Positions 1 through 10,316 of a stretch of DNA of 64,000 nt are shown here, piece after piece. Where the stretch lies: contig NQMI01000004.1 in NCBI GenBank assembly GCA_002270565.1, positions 620,001-684,000 of the forward strand, written 5' to 3'. Every line of letters begins with the position of its first letter. Position 1 is the first letter of the stretch. The translations under genes and the position numbers were made by a program. The DNA is from Stenocarpella maydis (Eukaryota > Ascomycota > Sordariomycetes > Diaporthales > Diaporthaceae). Under the pieces are notes generated by a model. It had not been told where the DNA came from and did not search any database. It saw nothing but the letters and a program-made list of their open reading frames with translations.

Positions 1-1689
1 TCAGGGCTTTGGAGCTCAAGGACAACACCGTGATTGTGGTCCTCGGAGCCTCCGGAGACCTGGCAAAGAAGAAGACAGTAAGCCATCTGAACATGCAACC
101 TGCCCCGGCGCCTCCTTCGCACATGCTAATTGTCCTCAGTACCCCGCCCTGTTCGGTCTCGTAAGCAACTTCCCGCCAGTCTCGGCTCGTTTTCGAGACT
201 TTGACGAGCTAATGATGCCCTGTGAAGTTCCGCAACCAGTTCCTGCCCAAGGACATTAAGATTGTCGGCTATGCCAGAACCAAGATGGATCACGAGGAGT
301 ATCTGCGGAGGATCAAGTCATACATCAAGACTCCCACCAAGGATATGGAGAAGATGCTTGAGGACTTCTGCAAGCTCTGCACCTATGTCTCTGGTCAGTA
401 CGACAAGGACGAGTCCTTCCTGGGCCTCAACAAGCACCTGGAAGAGATCGAGAAGGGGCGCAAGGAGGCACACCGTCTGTTCTACATGGCTCTGCCACCA
501 AGCGTCTTCACCATCGTCTCCCAACACCTCAAGAGGTGCTGCTACCCCACCAAGGGCATTGCTCGTGTGATTGTCGAGAAGCCGTTCGGCAAGGACCTCG
601 CAAGCTCCCGAGAGCTCCAAAAGTCCCTGGAGCCCGACTGGAAGGAGGATGAGCTCTTCCGCATCGACCACTACCTCGGCAAGGAGATGGTCAAGAACAT
701 CCTGATCCTGCGATTCGGTAACTCGTTCCTCGGGGCCACCTGGAACCGCCACCACATCGACAACGTCCAGATCACCTTCAAGGAGCCGTTCGGCACCGAA
801 GGCCGCGGCGGCTACTTTGACGAGTTTGGTATTATCCGAGACGTAATGCAGAACCATCTACTCCAGGTCCTGACTCTCCTGGCTATGGAGCGCCCCATCT
901 CCTTCTCCTCGGAGGACATCCGAGACGAGAAGGTGCGAGTACTCCGCGCCATTCCCGCCATCGAGCCCAAGAACGTCATCATCGGGCAGTATGGCAAGTC
1001 CCTCGACGGAAGCAAGCCCTCGTACAAGGAAGACGACACCGTCCCCAAGGACTCCCGGTGCCCAACCTTCTGTGCGCTGGTCGCCTATATCAAGAACGAG
1101 CGTTGGGACGGCGTGCCCTTCATTATGAAGGCCGGAAAGGCATTGAACGAGCAGAAGACGGAGATTCGGGTCCAGTTCAAAGACGTTACCTCGGGAATCT
1201 TTAAGGACATTCCCAGGAACGAGCTGGTCATGCGGATCCAGCCCAACGAGAGTGTCTACATCAAGATGAACTCCAAGCTGCCTGGCCTCAGCATGCAGAC
1301 TGTAGTGACGGAGCTGGATCTCACCTACCGCCGGCGGTTCTCCGACCTGAAGATCCCTGAGGCATACGAGTCGTTGATTCTCGACTGCCTGAAGGGCGAC
1401 CACTCCAACTTTGTCCGTGATGACGAGCTGGATGCCAGCTGGAGGATCTTCACACCCCTCCTGCACTACCTCGACGACAACAAGGAGATTATTCCCATGG
1501 AGTACCCATATGGTAGGGCAGCCTTCAGCTTGCATCATCCTGAGAAATGACTTGCTAATTCTGCTTGCAGGCTCTCGTGGACCGGCTGTCCTCGATGACT
1601 TCACCGCTTCATACGGTTATAGGTTCAGCGATGCTGCTGGTTACCAATGGCCTACGACATCAGCTGTGCAGCCCACCAACAAGTTGTAA
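1..1689 (+). CDS. Glucose-6-phosphate 1-dehydrogenase, 5' end outside window
   Basis: Catalyses the NADP-dependent oxidation of glucose 6-phosphate, the first step of the oxidative pentose phosphate pathway in the cytosol. Exons read 5-77 (bases 1-4, TCAG, look like an intron acceptor), 140-160, 228-1512 and 1571-1689; all junctions are GT-AG and keep one frame. The dinucleotide-binding motif GASGDLAKKK is in the first exon, the substrate and catalytic block RIDHYLGKEMVKN is intact, and the C-terminus has the filamentous-fungal form ending TSAVQPTNKL. About 499 residues are visible, so only a short N-terminus is missing. The second exon is a 21-nt microexon coding YPALFGL. The branch site TGCTAAT lies only about 9 nt from its acceptor. 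The family call is secure; equivalents are gsdA in Aspergillus and zwf in Neurospora. Confidence 0.96.
140..160 (+). other. 21-nt microexon of the G6PD gene
   Basis: The seven codons YPALFGL are conserved in eukaryotic G6PD directly after the GASGDLAKKKT motif and are bounded here by CAG and GTAAGC. Without this exon the protein would lose the start of a beta-alpha unit of the NADP-binding fold. Automated gene finders often miss exons this short. Confidence 0.85.
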
Positions 1690-2904
1690 GTGCTTCTTTC
1701 TGAACACGAGTTAGTCTCATCTTGCTGGCTGGGTAATGAACGAGGGGCATATATGCTGACACAAGAATCAGCTAAAGAGTAATATCATGAGGTCTTCTGG
1801 CGCATTAGGACTGGACGAATGACGGAGGTACAAGGGCGTTCTGTAGACGACGAGGATACGGTGTCAAAACCGGTACCTGGGGTCTCGGCTGTTGCAGAGG
1901 TGATGTGATAGTTAAAAAGGCACTCCCAATTGACTTGCCACTCAAATTTTCCCATTGAGATATATATATATGTATATTGCAATGTGCAAATTGAAAAACT
2001 GTGAACAGAAGAATCCCATGTCTTGGACAATTACAGCAGCATCACAACGGACTGATCAGGTGAACTTGGCTGAATGTGTATCTATTGTATTGTCCCAGGT
2101 ACCTGACTGCAGGCAACGTTAAATGCAACAGAACAAGTATCGGTACATTCCTGCAGGGTGATGAGTTTGCCGTCACGTGGACCCCGCTTTTCCCTTTGCT
2201 CTACTCAGGCAGGGAATATACGATGCTAGTCTCCTGGCGGCTGGGGGGGCCGGGCGCCTTACCACTTCAGTTCCTCGGTTCTGCGCTCAGCTTTCATCAC
2301 CACGATACCATAGCCCAGGTACCTCTTTGTCCACCACCAGCCGCTTCCAGACTTTGTCGCATCCCGCGTTTCGATTCACGACATCCACTGCGCACTAGAA
2401 GCTACCTCCTCTTCTTCGTGGCTCTTCCTTTGCCCTCCTGAAAGTCCCACGAGGGCCCGTCGCTGTCGTCAATCGAACTGCCCGAGCGAAGAAAGGCGCG
2501 TGTTGCCTCACCCGCGCCCGCTCCCACGATCGTCCCCACGCCCACGACCGCGCCCGCGCCCGATCGCAACCATCCTCTCCCGAGAGTTCAACGAGGGCAC
2601 CAAACGAATGGGGGCCTGAAAGCGTGTTCCACCTGGGGATTCCCACCTGTCAGATTCGCGAGGCAGAGATTCTCATCCGCGCTTTTGCCTTGCAACCTTT
2701 TCGCGTGACTTCATCGACGGCCGAGTGCCACTTCGCATCGCCGCGATCGGCGTCTGTCGACTCATTACCGGCTTCTCTAATCTCCATTTTATCGTCGCGA
2801 CATATCAGCAGCACCAGACTGTCTGCCAGAAGATACGGGTCTAGCGAACGGCAGGGTGAGATCTCGCGAATGAGAGTCTCGCCCTCGGGAAGGAGGCTGC
2901 CACG
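1690..2904. other. Intergenic: G6PD 3' region and Med14 promoter/5' UTR
   Basis: No gene is seen. The first part holds the G6PD 3' UTR and a short TA run near 1963. From about 2400 the sequence is CT- and GC-rich, typical of a fungal housekeeping promoter and leader. An upstream ATG at 2870 opens a frame that overlaps the Med14 start out of frame and stops at 2956; it could reduce initiation at the main ATG if the transcript begins upstream of it. Confidence 0.5.
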
Positions 2905-5900
2905 ATGGAGATCGGGACGCAGAACGGGGCGCGCACCGACCATGACAGAGACTTGAAGATGAATGGGCTGAATGGCGCAGGGATGGTGAAGCGCGAACCC
3001 TCTCCAAACAAGGCGAAAGGAGGCGCAACACCGATGACGAATGGATACGACACGCCAATGGAAGCCGATGCGCCGAAGCAAACGCAAACAGCCGTGAGCG
3101 CACAAGGCCAAGCCTCCAAGATGGATAACCTACCGCCCGAGATTGCGCATATCACGCAGAACTTTGTCCCAATCCCGGTCCTGTTGCAGCGGTTGGCGCA
3201 GAAATCGCATAATGACCTCCAAACGAAGATCGAAGAACTGGCCAAGATTCTCATAGCACAGGGTTCTCTAAATGGCAGCGCGGGCACGGCTGACGACAAC
3301 TCGGAAGAAAACCAAAACAAGAAGGCCAACCTGCTGCATTTCATACAAGACATGCACGGCAAGTGGGTCAAGGCTCTGGTGATTTCAGAATGGAGCAGGA
3401 AGGCCGGGCAGGTCAGCAAGCTGATCGACCTCAATGTTCACATCAATGAACAGCTGGGGAAATATGACCAGGGCTTGGACTTCATGGGCCACATCAAGAG
3501 GGGTCTCTACCAGGCGCGTTTGCCAGATCCCGACCTCAAGACGGCGCTCCAAGTTCTGTCGACGGGCCAAGCGCCTTGGTTTCCAGAGGTACAGTGGCGT
3601 CACCCCAACCCTGGAAAGGCTTTGGCCATGCTAATAACTCACAGTTCGGTTATATCGAACCTCCCCCGTTGTCTACGGCTGAGCAGATTAAGTGGATCAA
3701 CGAGTTGAACACCCTATTGTCGGTCCGGCTGAACCTGGAGGATCATGACAAGATCCCCTATCAATTCCGAGACTACATCATCGACTCGGGCCGCGTCACG
3801 TTCAAAGTCGATGGGGAGTTTGAGGTTGACCTCACAATCGCGGACGAGGACTTTGATAAGCAATTCTGGTTTATCGACTTTCGATTCACATTCTCCCCTG
3901 CTCCTCAAGACCTGACCGAGGCATTGAGGGTATTTCTGGAGATGAAGGTAAACGAGGCACTCGCCAGCGATGGCCTGCGGGGCTGTTATGACCTTCTGCA
4001 CGAACTCACCCTTACCCACAAGATCAATGAGCTGCGGAGACAAGCCGTGCAGCTCAGCAGTGGCCGGTGGATCGAGAACATGAAGGTCGAGCGACTGAAC
4101 CGAGCTCTTTCAATACAATACTGGACGAACCGTTTCCTGACTACCAACTCGAGCACTGCGCCAAAAAGCTGGATCATTGTGGGTGTCAACAGCGGAAGGA
4201 CAACCAAGCCAAACTCCCCACCAAAAACCAATCCAACAAGCCATCTCGAGCTACGCTGGTTTCAGGACGGGAAGGAGGTTCGTGACGTTGATGTGGCAGT
4301 CAATGACAAGGATATTTCTGCAGAGACTCTCGTCAAGAAGGTCGTCGCGAAACATGTCGGTAGCATTCTGTCGTCGATCTATGATAGGCTTCTTACCAAG
4401 CCACGCTTTGAGAAACGACAAGCATCGGTATCGCTGAACATCGACGGCGACGACCCATCAGAATCAGCCTTGGTAGTCCAGTTGACCCACTCGCAGTCGT
4501 TGACTGTACGAATCAACCCAACCACAGGCTTGTTCAACATGCAGCCCGCTGCGCAACCGCACGTCTACAAGGGCGAAGCCTTCCTCAACCAGAGGTCTCG
4601 AAATCTCATCGACGACGGCGTGATGCAAATAGAGAACATTAGGTGGCAGAGCGCGTTTGGTGAGCTCGTCCGACTGGGTGAGGGTCAGGGCTGGCGGATG
4701 TCCCGACGGCCGGTCAATTCAGAAGAGGTCAAGCGGTTGCACGCTTCCCGAGAGCCGCACAACATGCTGTGGCTCAGGCGGGAGGGCTGGGCCGCGACCT
4801 GGTACCTTGTTGTCTGTCTGAGCTTGGCCGGCGACACATGGTGGCTGGTAGAAATGTAAGTTCACGTTTGGTGGAGACGTTTACCAAAAGAGCGTGTGCT
4901 GACGACCTCTAGCGATGCGCCTAACAACCCCAAGGTGGATTCGCCGAAACCTCGCGGCAACCAATTCAACCCTAGGAACAACCTGATGATCGAGCAAGCG
5001 ACTGCTCGGCTCAAATACATTAACCTTATCCCGATCACATCCACTAACCCTGAATTCTCTGTCCCGTTCTTCACCGATCTCACCACGCTCACCACAGGCA
5101 TGATCACTCAAATCAATGACATAACGGCTCTAGAAAAGAGAAGGATTCCATATTCACCCAGGCGTGGGCCCAACCCTTACTTGTCCCCTCGAATTAGGAT
5201 GCCAGCGTTGTATGTCCGATTTGCTTCCATTCTTCCGCCTCAGGGTGGCGACCGCAAATCCGAGCGCGCAAGAGACTCGTGGGCCGGGGATTTCGTCAAA
5301 ATCGTCTTCCGAGGCGTCCGAAACCCTGAGTCTGCCTCGAGCAGGTATTTTACGATATCAGCCGATGTTAGAGTGGACGTTAGAGACAAGTCCAAATTCT
5401 CGCTTCTCAGGGGCCATGTTGATCATGATGTCTATTACCACACCCGTACCGGATCATTCAGGCTACATTTGCGGACTGATGCTGGAAAGTCATTTATCGA
5501 TGCCCTCGCCATACGTCTCAAGGCCCTCGACAGATTGGTGGAGTTCGTGGCTGCGATCAACAGCCGCACAAGCACGGTGAAGTGTGAGAGTGTCACGCTG
5601 CGCAAGGTCGTGTTCACTTACGGGCCCCCGAGTATGGAGCAGCCGTCTGTGGATGTGCAGGCTGCAATCGCCTGGAGGGTCGTTCTGGACCTCGCGAGAA
5701 GCGAAAAAGTCAGCGTCACCCTCGAGAAGGGCAACCCCCACATAAGAGTGCAGGACATGCTGGACAGCCTTGTGAACTCGCCCGTGGGGTTCGAGCAGCT
5801 GCCATTCTGGCTGCAGACGTCACTGAGCCTCCACCGGGGCCTCGACGCGATGGAGGACTCGTGGGTCGATATCGCCTCGGAAAACCAAGGCGAGCTGCAG

Positions 5901-6278
5901 GTTGTGCCCCGCTCCATAGACTGGTTTAATATCCATCTGCTCCTGCCCTCCCCGGCCAACAAACCCGCGCGCCGCCTATGCCTCAGCGTTAGGTGCAGGC
6001 AGCGCCGCGGGCAGCTGTGGTGGAGCCTGGAGCGGGCCCAGCGCCCTGGCGAGCCCCCCAGGAAGGACGACGACGAATTCGGCGCAGCCCTGCAGCCTGT
6101 CTTCGACTCGAGGGGTGACGGCTGGCTGGGCCACGGCAAGTCTGCTGTTGCTCAGTGCGCGGGCACTGGCATCGAGGATCTACTGGCCAAGGTGAGCGAC
6201 GCCTTGAAGGGTCTGGCTGTCGGAGGGGCTGCCCAACCCGCTGCTGGCTCGCAGGGCGCGGCGATAGTGCTGGACTAG
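2905..6278 (+). CDS. Mediator complex subunit 14 (Rgr1-type)
   Basis: Backbone subunit that joins the head, middle and tail of Mediator, the nuclear co-activator bridging transcription factors and RNA polymerase II. Exons 2905-3588, 3645-4855 and 4913-6278, with introns of 56 and 57 nt, give 1086 aa, a normal length for a filamentous-fungal Med14. After a disordered first 75 residues rich in Pro, Gly and charged residues, the Med14 N-terminal domain starts at LPPEIAHITQ (76-85). It continues through the HGKWVKALVISEWSRK segment that marks the family. The start ATG has the context CACGATGG. The long C-terminal half is less conserved in the family and is rich in basic and Ser residues. The gene lies downstream of G6PD on the same strand with its own 1.2-kb leader region. 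Confidence rests on the N-terminal domain. Confidence 0.92.
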
Positions 6279-7112
6279 ACGCAATGGAGGGGGGGGGGCG
6301 CCGCCGGGACTGTAAAAAAAAAACCGACCGGGGACGCCGATGGCATGATTGATAGCTTGATACCATGACGAGCCTAAGACTATAGGGCTTATAATGAAAT
6401 ACGTTGCTTCGGCAATGTAACGATAGAGGGCATAAATAGTCAAAATGACAGCAGCCTCTTGACATTGTCCATATGAACAGTCTTCTCGCTTGTGTTCTCG
6501 CCTGGTGGATGGACTGACTGTACATGGTTTCTTCAGGTGCCAAGTAAATAAAGCTCATCATACCGTATCACAAACGCAATCTACAGCCTCGGCAGCTTCC
6601 CCAAGCCCAGCTTGGGCGTCCTAGAAGGAAGGGGTTGGCAAATATGTTGTTTTACAAGACAAGCAAGAGAGCAAGCATAATAGACTCAAAGGCGTAGCAG
6701 TGCTCCCCACCCATAGCGTGTATATATATATATCTACCTGCTCTTTGCTGTAGTCGATTGATGCTTACATATAGTACAGCAAGCACAGAACCCGATAGAA
6801 TCCCGCTGGAACACACAAAAGAAATGTCTACAAAGACAATATTGAGGTATATGTCGAAGGAAAGAAAAAAAAGATCTCGTGTGCCCATGCCATCGTATCA
6901 TTCAACATCCATCGTACAGATCATCCCACACCCGCCCAGACACGCTATGAAAACGGCAAGAGAGAGAGAGAGAGAGAGAGAGAGATAAAAGGAACCACTA
7001 GAGAAGAAGAATAAGAAAAAGTATGAGTATGGGAGAGAGAAACAAAGGTTTCAGGCGGTAGCAGAAGTATCGAAGCATTAAAGGCTAGCAGATAAAGTGC
7101 CCAGCTAGCCCA
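6279..7112. other. Intergenic region between two convergent genes
   Basis: It holds the 3' ends of Med14 (+) and the methyltransferase gene (-). It includes a G run at 6289-6298, an A run near 6316, a TA run near 6722-6732 and a (GA)n microsatellite at 6959-6985. No coding region is recognised. Confidence 0.5.
6959..6985. repeat. (AG)n microsatellite
   Basis: About 13 uninterrupted AG units lie in the 3' flank of the methyltransferase gene. A run like this changes length readily between strains. Confidence 0.9.
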
Positions 7113-10100
7113 TCAGTAGTCGGCCACGTCAAGGATCTCAAGGGCGTCCAACACGTCCTGCGTCACAGACCTCCTCTCGGGCTTCCTGGCATACCCCCTG
7201 AGGACCCTCAGGCCGGCCCCACAGGCCCTGCCCTCCTCCACGACGGCGTGCACGCCCTCGAGGCTCTTGCCCGCCTCCCTCATGGCCCCGCCGTCCGTCG
7301 TCACCGTGTCGGCGAGCTGGAACAGCCCGCTGTGCGCCTCCCCGGCCGCCTTCTCCATCTCGCACCGCAGGATCCACCGCTCCCAGCCCCACGTGCCCGC
7401 GACAGCGGCCACGGCGGCAGCGGCGTCGGTGCTGCCCGGCAGGCTCCCCGGGGCCATGGCGTCCAGGCACAGGGTCTGCCCGCCGGCGGGCGGCGAGGGC
7501 TCCGGGCCGTTGGGCCCGTAGCGGACGGGGCCGGGCTTGACGGCGGGCCTTGGCCCGAGGGGCAGGACGGTCCACCCGCGGCGGACGTCCTCGAACCCCG
7601 CGCGCGACAGGCGCGGCAGGAAGGACCTCGTGGGCGCCGGGTCATAGCCCAGCGTCTTGAGGGTGAAGCCGAACTCGACGCTCTTGGCGAGGCCCAGGGG
7701 CCCCGCGTTGACAATGTCCGAGTCCATGACGCTGAAGTCGACGTAGCCGCCGGGCTTGAGCACGCGCATGACCTCGTCGAGGCAGCGGTCCCACTCGTCC
7801 TCGGCGCTGGGGGCGCCCGACGAGCGGAGGATGTTGTGCAGCTCCCGGGCCGAGACGACGTCGAACTGGTCGTCGGCGAAGGGCAGCCTGCCCAGGCTGT
7901 TGACGGCGACCTGCCTGTGGTTGGGCGGGCCGCGGATGTTGGAGTTGGACAGCTGGCGGATGGCCTTTGTCGTCACCGTGTAGACTTTTGCGTTGGGGTA
8001 CTGCAGCGCCGCGTGCCACGCCCAGTCGCACGCCGCCTGGCCGCCGAGGTCCAGGATCCGGAGGCGGCTGCGCGCCCCGCCGCGGCCCTTGGCCGGCGCG
8101 AGCGAGAGCCTCGCGAGCCGCTTGTGCACCGGCGCGCAGACGAGCCTGCCGCCGTTGAGCATCTTGGTGGCGGCGACGTGCCAGCTGGCGTTGGCCATCT
8201 GCTTCAGGGCCTCGGCCTCCTTGTCCAGGCGCATCTTCTCGGGGTCATCAAACACCTCGTCGTCGCCACGGGCAACGTTGGCGCTCATCCGCTTCTTGGC
8301 GGACTGGGGCAGCACCGAGAGCTGGTACTTGCCCAGGAGGCGGTCGCGGTGCTGCTCGCGGAGCGAGATGCGCGCAGCCTGCAGGGCCTCGAAGCGGGGC
8401 AGGCGGTGTACGAAGACGTCGGCGCGGGTCGAGCGGACGGCCATGAGCTGGAAGGCACGGTAGAAGGCCGACTCCTGTCTCAGGAGCTTGGAGGGGAGGT
8501 TCATTGGGATGTCGCCCTCTGCGGGTGCGAATGTGAGCCGGTTCGAGAAGCGGACTGACTTCTTGGCTGCTGGCGAGGCCGCGGAGATTGCTGTCTTCAA
8601 CACCGAACCCTTGGGCGGAACTGTTGGGAACTTGTCCAGGTCCTCTGACGTTTCTGGCGAGCTTTCCGCCGTGACCGATGCTTTTTCTGGCTCCGTCTCT
8701 ACCTCCGCATCTGTCGACTCGAAGCCGACGCCTCTCAGGTACGCAAACTGCGCCCGGAGCCAGACTTCGGTGCGGTTGAGGTGCGACGTGGAGATTTCCT
8801 GCTGTTTCCGTGCATAGTCTGGGTCATAGTCGACCACAATCTCTTTGACATGGTCTTCTTCTCTTGGTGATGTTGGGGAACGGACTTCCTCGTCGTCCTC
8901 GGCACAAGATGGCAACTGCGAAAGGGAGATTCTCTTTGCAGTGACGGGCTCCGGTTCGACCCGCTTCGCGGTCAGTATCTCCTCATCAGCCGCCTCTGGC
9001 ATCTCCACAACCTGCTCGATGGGTGATGTCGACAGGTTGGCGCCTGTCATGTAGTACGGCTGGTGGGTTTGTCCCGGTCTCGGTGGAGGTGGTATCACAG
9101 GCGTGGCGGCCACACTCCAGGGGACCCTGTAGAACTGCTCAGCTGTCGTTGATGTTGGGGGCGGTACTTCGTCTGCTGGTGATTTTTCGAGGTGCCATGT
9201 CGTTCGGGTACGTGGGGAGAGGCCCGAGAAGAAATCCCCGGGTGAGGGGATGTCCAGCTTCGTGAGACCAGTCAGGGACCTCTGCTGAGCTGGCGAGAGC
9301 ATGATGGTAGCCCTCGACAGGTTCCTGGTGATGAGGCGAGGTCGCGCTGGTCTTGACTCGGTCATTGGCTCCCTGGAGACCTCGATGGCTTGTTCATGTT
9401 GATGCTGGTCCTCCTCGTCCGCCTCGGGGCCAGACAGGGCCTGCAGGGTTGCCAGGGCACCTGGTTGAAGCTGAATGCCAGCCCAGTCCCCATTGTCCTC
9501 GGGATCCTCGTTGCCCATCACCGGAGTAGGAGGAGCCGACATGTTGGCCAGCTGCTCAGACGTGAGGCTGCCATCCAGTGACCCATCGAGCGACGGTGGC
9601 GCTGAGATGGTGGGTATGGGCTGGGCATGCTGGGCCTGCATGTAGGACAGCATGGCCGGAGACATGGCGACAGCGGAGGGTGGTGTCGGGGGTATCGGCG
9701 ATGCATGGGTCTTCTTCAACTCCTTATGCTTTGGCGACCACTTGACGCTGTCCAGCTGGCTCCCCCCGGGAATCACTAGTTGTGGCAGTGCTTTTCTGGC
9801 CTCGCTGGATGGGGTCGTCACGGGCATCACGTGGCCCTTTGACTTCGGATTTCTCGGTGCTCTCATCGACTCAACCTCAGGTTCGCTCTCGTCAGAAACA
9901 CCGTACAGGTCGTCGAACTCGGTCACGTCGGTCATGACACTCTTCCTGGTCCAAGAGTTTGTCCGTGACGATGAGCTCTGTGAGCTGCCCTCCTCGCCGG
10001 AGGCCGAGGCCGAGGAGGGCGAGGATGGCAGTGTCGGTGCGGTCATGAAGTGCAACCCCCTTGGGGTAGGGAAAGCCCTTGGAGTCGGCAGGTCCTCGCT

Positions 10101-10316
10101 GGATATCGCATCGAGAGGAACCAACCACGCCTGAAGTCTTTGCTGGTCTGCGGCCTTGTCCCTGGGAACCCTCCTCCTCAGAAACGACGACCGGTGGGAC
10201 GACACGCGGTCCTCATTCTCGTCCTCGATTATTGTATTAAGAGCACGGGGCCGTCTCCGACCCTGCGGAGTGGGCTCGTGGTCAGCATTTTGGGGGAGTA
10301 CAACCAGCCCTGCCAT
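7113..10316 (-). CDS. Large protein with a C-terminal class I SAM-dependent methyltransferase domain
   Basis: Single-exon frame of 1067 aa. Residues 1 to about 700 are low-complexity, rich in Pro, Ser, Glu and Thr, and probably disordered. The last third carries a Rossmann-type methyltransferase: motif I ILDLGG near residue 753, the acidic motif LPFADDQFDVV near 812, and VLKPGGYVDF near 855. These suit the 'methyltransferase type 11/UbiE-like' group. Motif I is degenerate (LGGQAACDW in place of the usual G-x-G-x-G), so SAM binding should not be taken for granted. The substrate is unknown. It is not LaeA: the LaeA N-terminal blocks are absent. The start is the first ATG of the frame and has a stop-rich leader before it. 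The frame is free of introns over 3.2 kb with strong GC3 codon use, so the gene is real even though its role is not known. Confidence 0.85.
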   Translation of the reverse strand: MAGLVVLPQNADHEPTPQGRRRPRALNTIIEDENEDRVSSHRSSFLRRRVPRDKAADQQRLQAWLVPLDAISSEDLPTPRAFPTPRGLHFMTAPTLPSSPSSASASGEEGSSQSSSSRTNSWTRKSVMTDVTEFDDLYGVSDESEPEVESMRAPRNPKSKGHVMPVTTPSSEARKALPQLVIPGGSQLDSVKWSPKHKELKKTHASPIPPTPPSAVAMSPAMLSYMQAQHAQPIPTISAPPSLDGSLDGSLTSEQLANMSAPPTPVMGNEDPEDNGDWAGIQLQPGALATLQALSGPEADEEDQHQHEQAIEVSREPMTESRPARPRLITRNLSRATIMLSPAQQRSLTGLTKLDIPSPGDFFSGLSPRTRTTWHLEKSPADEVPPPTSTTAEQFYRVPWSVAATPVIPPPPRPGQTHQPYYMTGANLSTSPIEQVVEMPEAADEEILTAKRVEPEPVTAKRISLSQLPSCAEDDEEVRSPTSPREEDHVKEIVVDYDPDYARKQQEISTSHLNRTEVWLRAQFAYLRGVGFESTDAEVETEPEKASVTAESSPETSEDLDKFPTVPPKGSVLKTAISAASPAAKKSVRFSNRLTFAPAEGDIPMNLPSKLLRQESAFYRAFQLMAVRSTRADVFVHRLPRFEALQAARISLREQHRDRLLGKYQLSVLPQSAKKRMSANVARGDDEVFDDPEKMRLDKEAEALKQMANASWHVAATKMLNGGRLVCAPVHKRLARLSLAPAKGRGGARSRLRILDLGGQAACDWAWHAALQYPNAKVYTVTTKAIRQLSNSNIRGPPNHRQVAVNSLGRLPFADDQFDVVSARELHNILRSSGAPSAEDEWDRCLDEVMRVLKPGGYVDFSVMDSDIVNAGPLGLAKSVEFGFTLKTLGYDPAPTRSFLPRLSRAGFEDVRRGWTVLPLGPRPAVKPGPVRYGPNGPEPSPPAGGQTLCLDAMAPGSLPGSTDAAAAVAAVAGTWGWERWILRCEMEKAAGEAHSGLFQLADTVTTDGGAMREAGKSLEGVHAVVEEGRACGAGLRVLRGYARKPERRSVTQDVLDALEILDVADY

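Noticed and set aside
7138..8558. Long frames opposite and beside the methyltransferase gene (up to 436 codons)
   Set aside because: They mirror the GC3-rich codons of the real gene and give Gly/Arg/Ala-rich products typical of antisense shadows.
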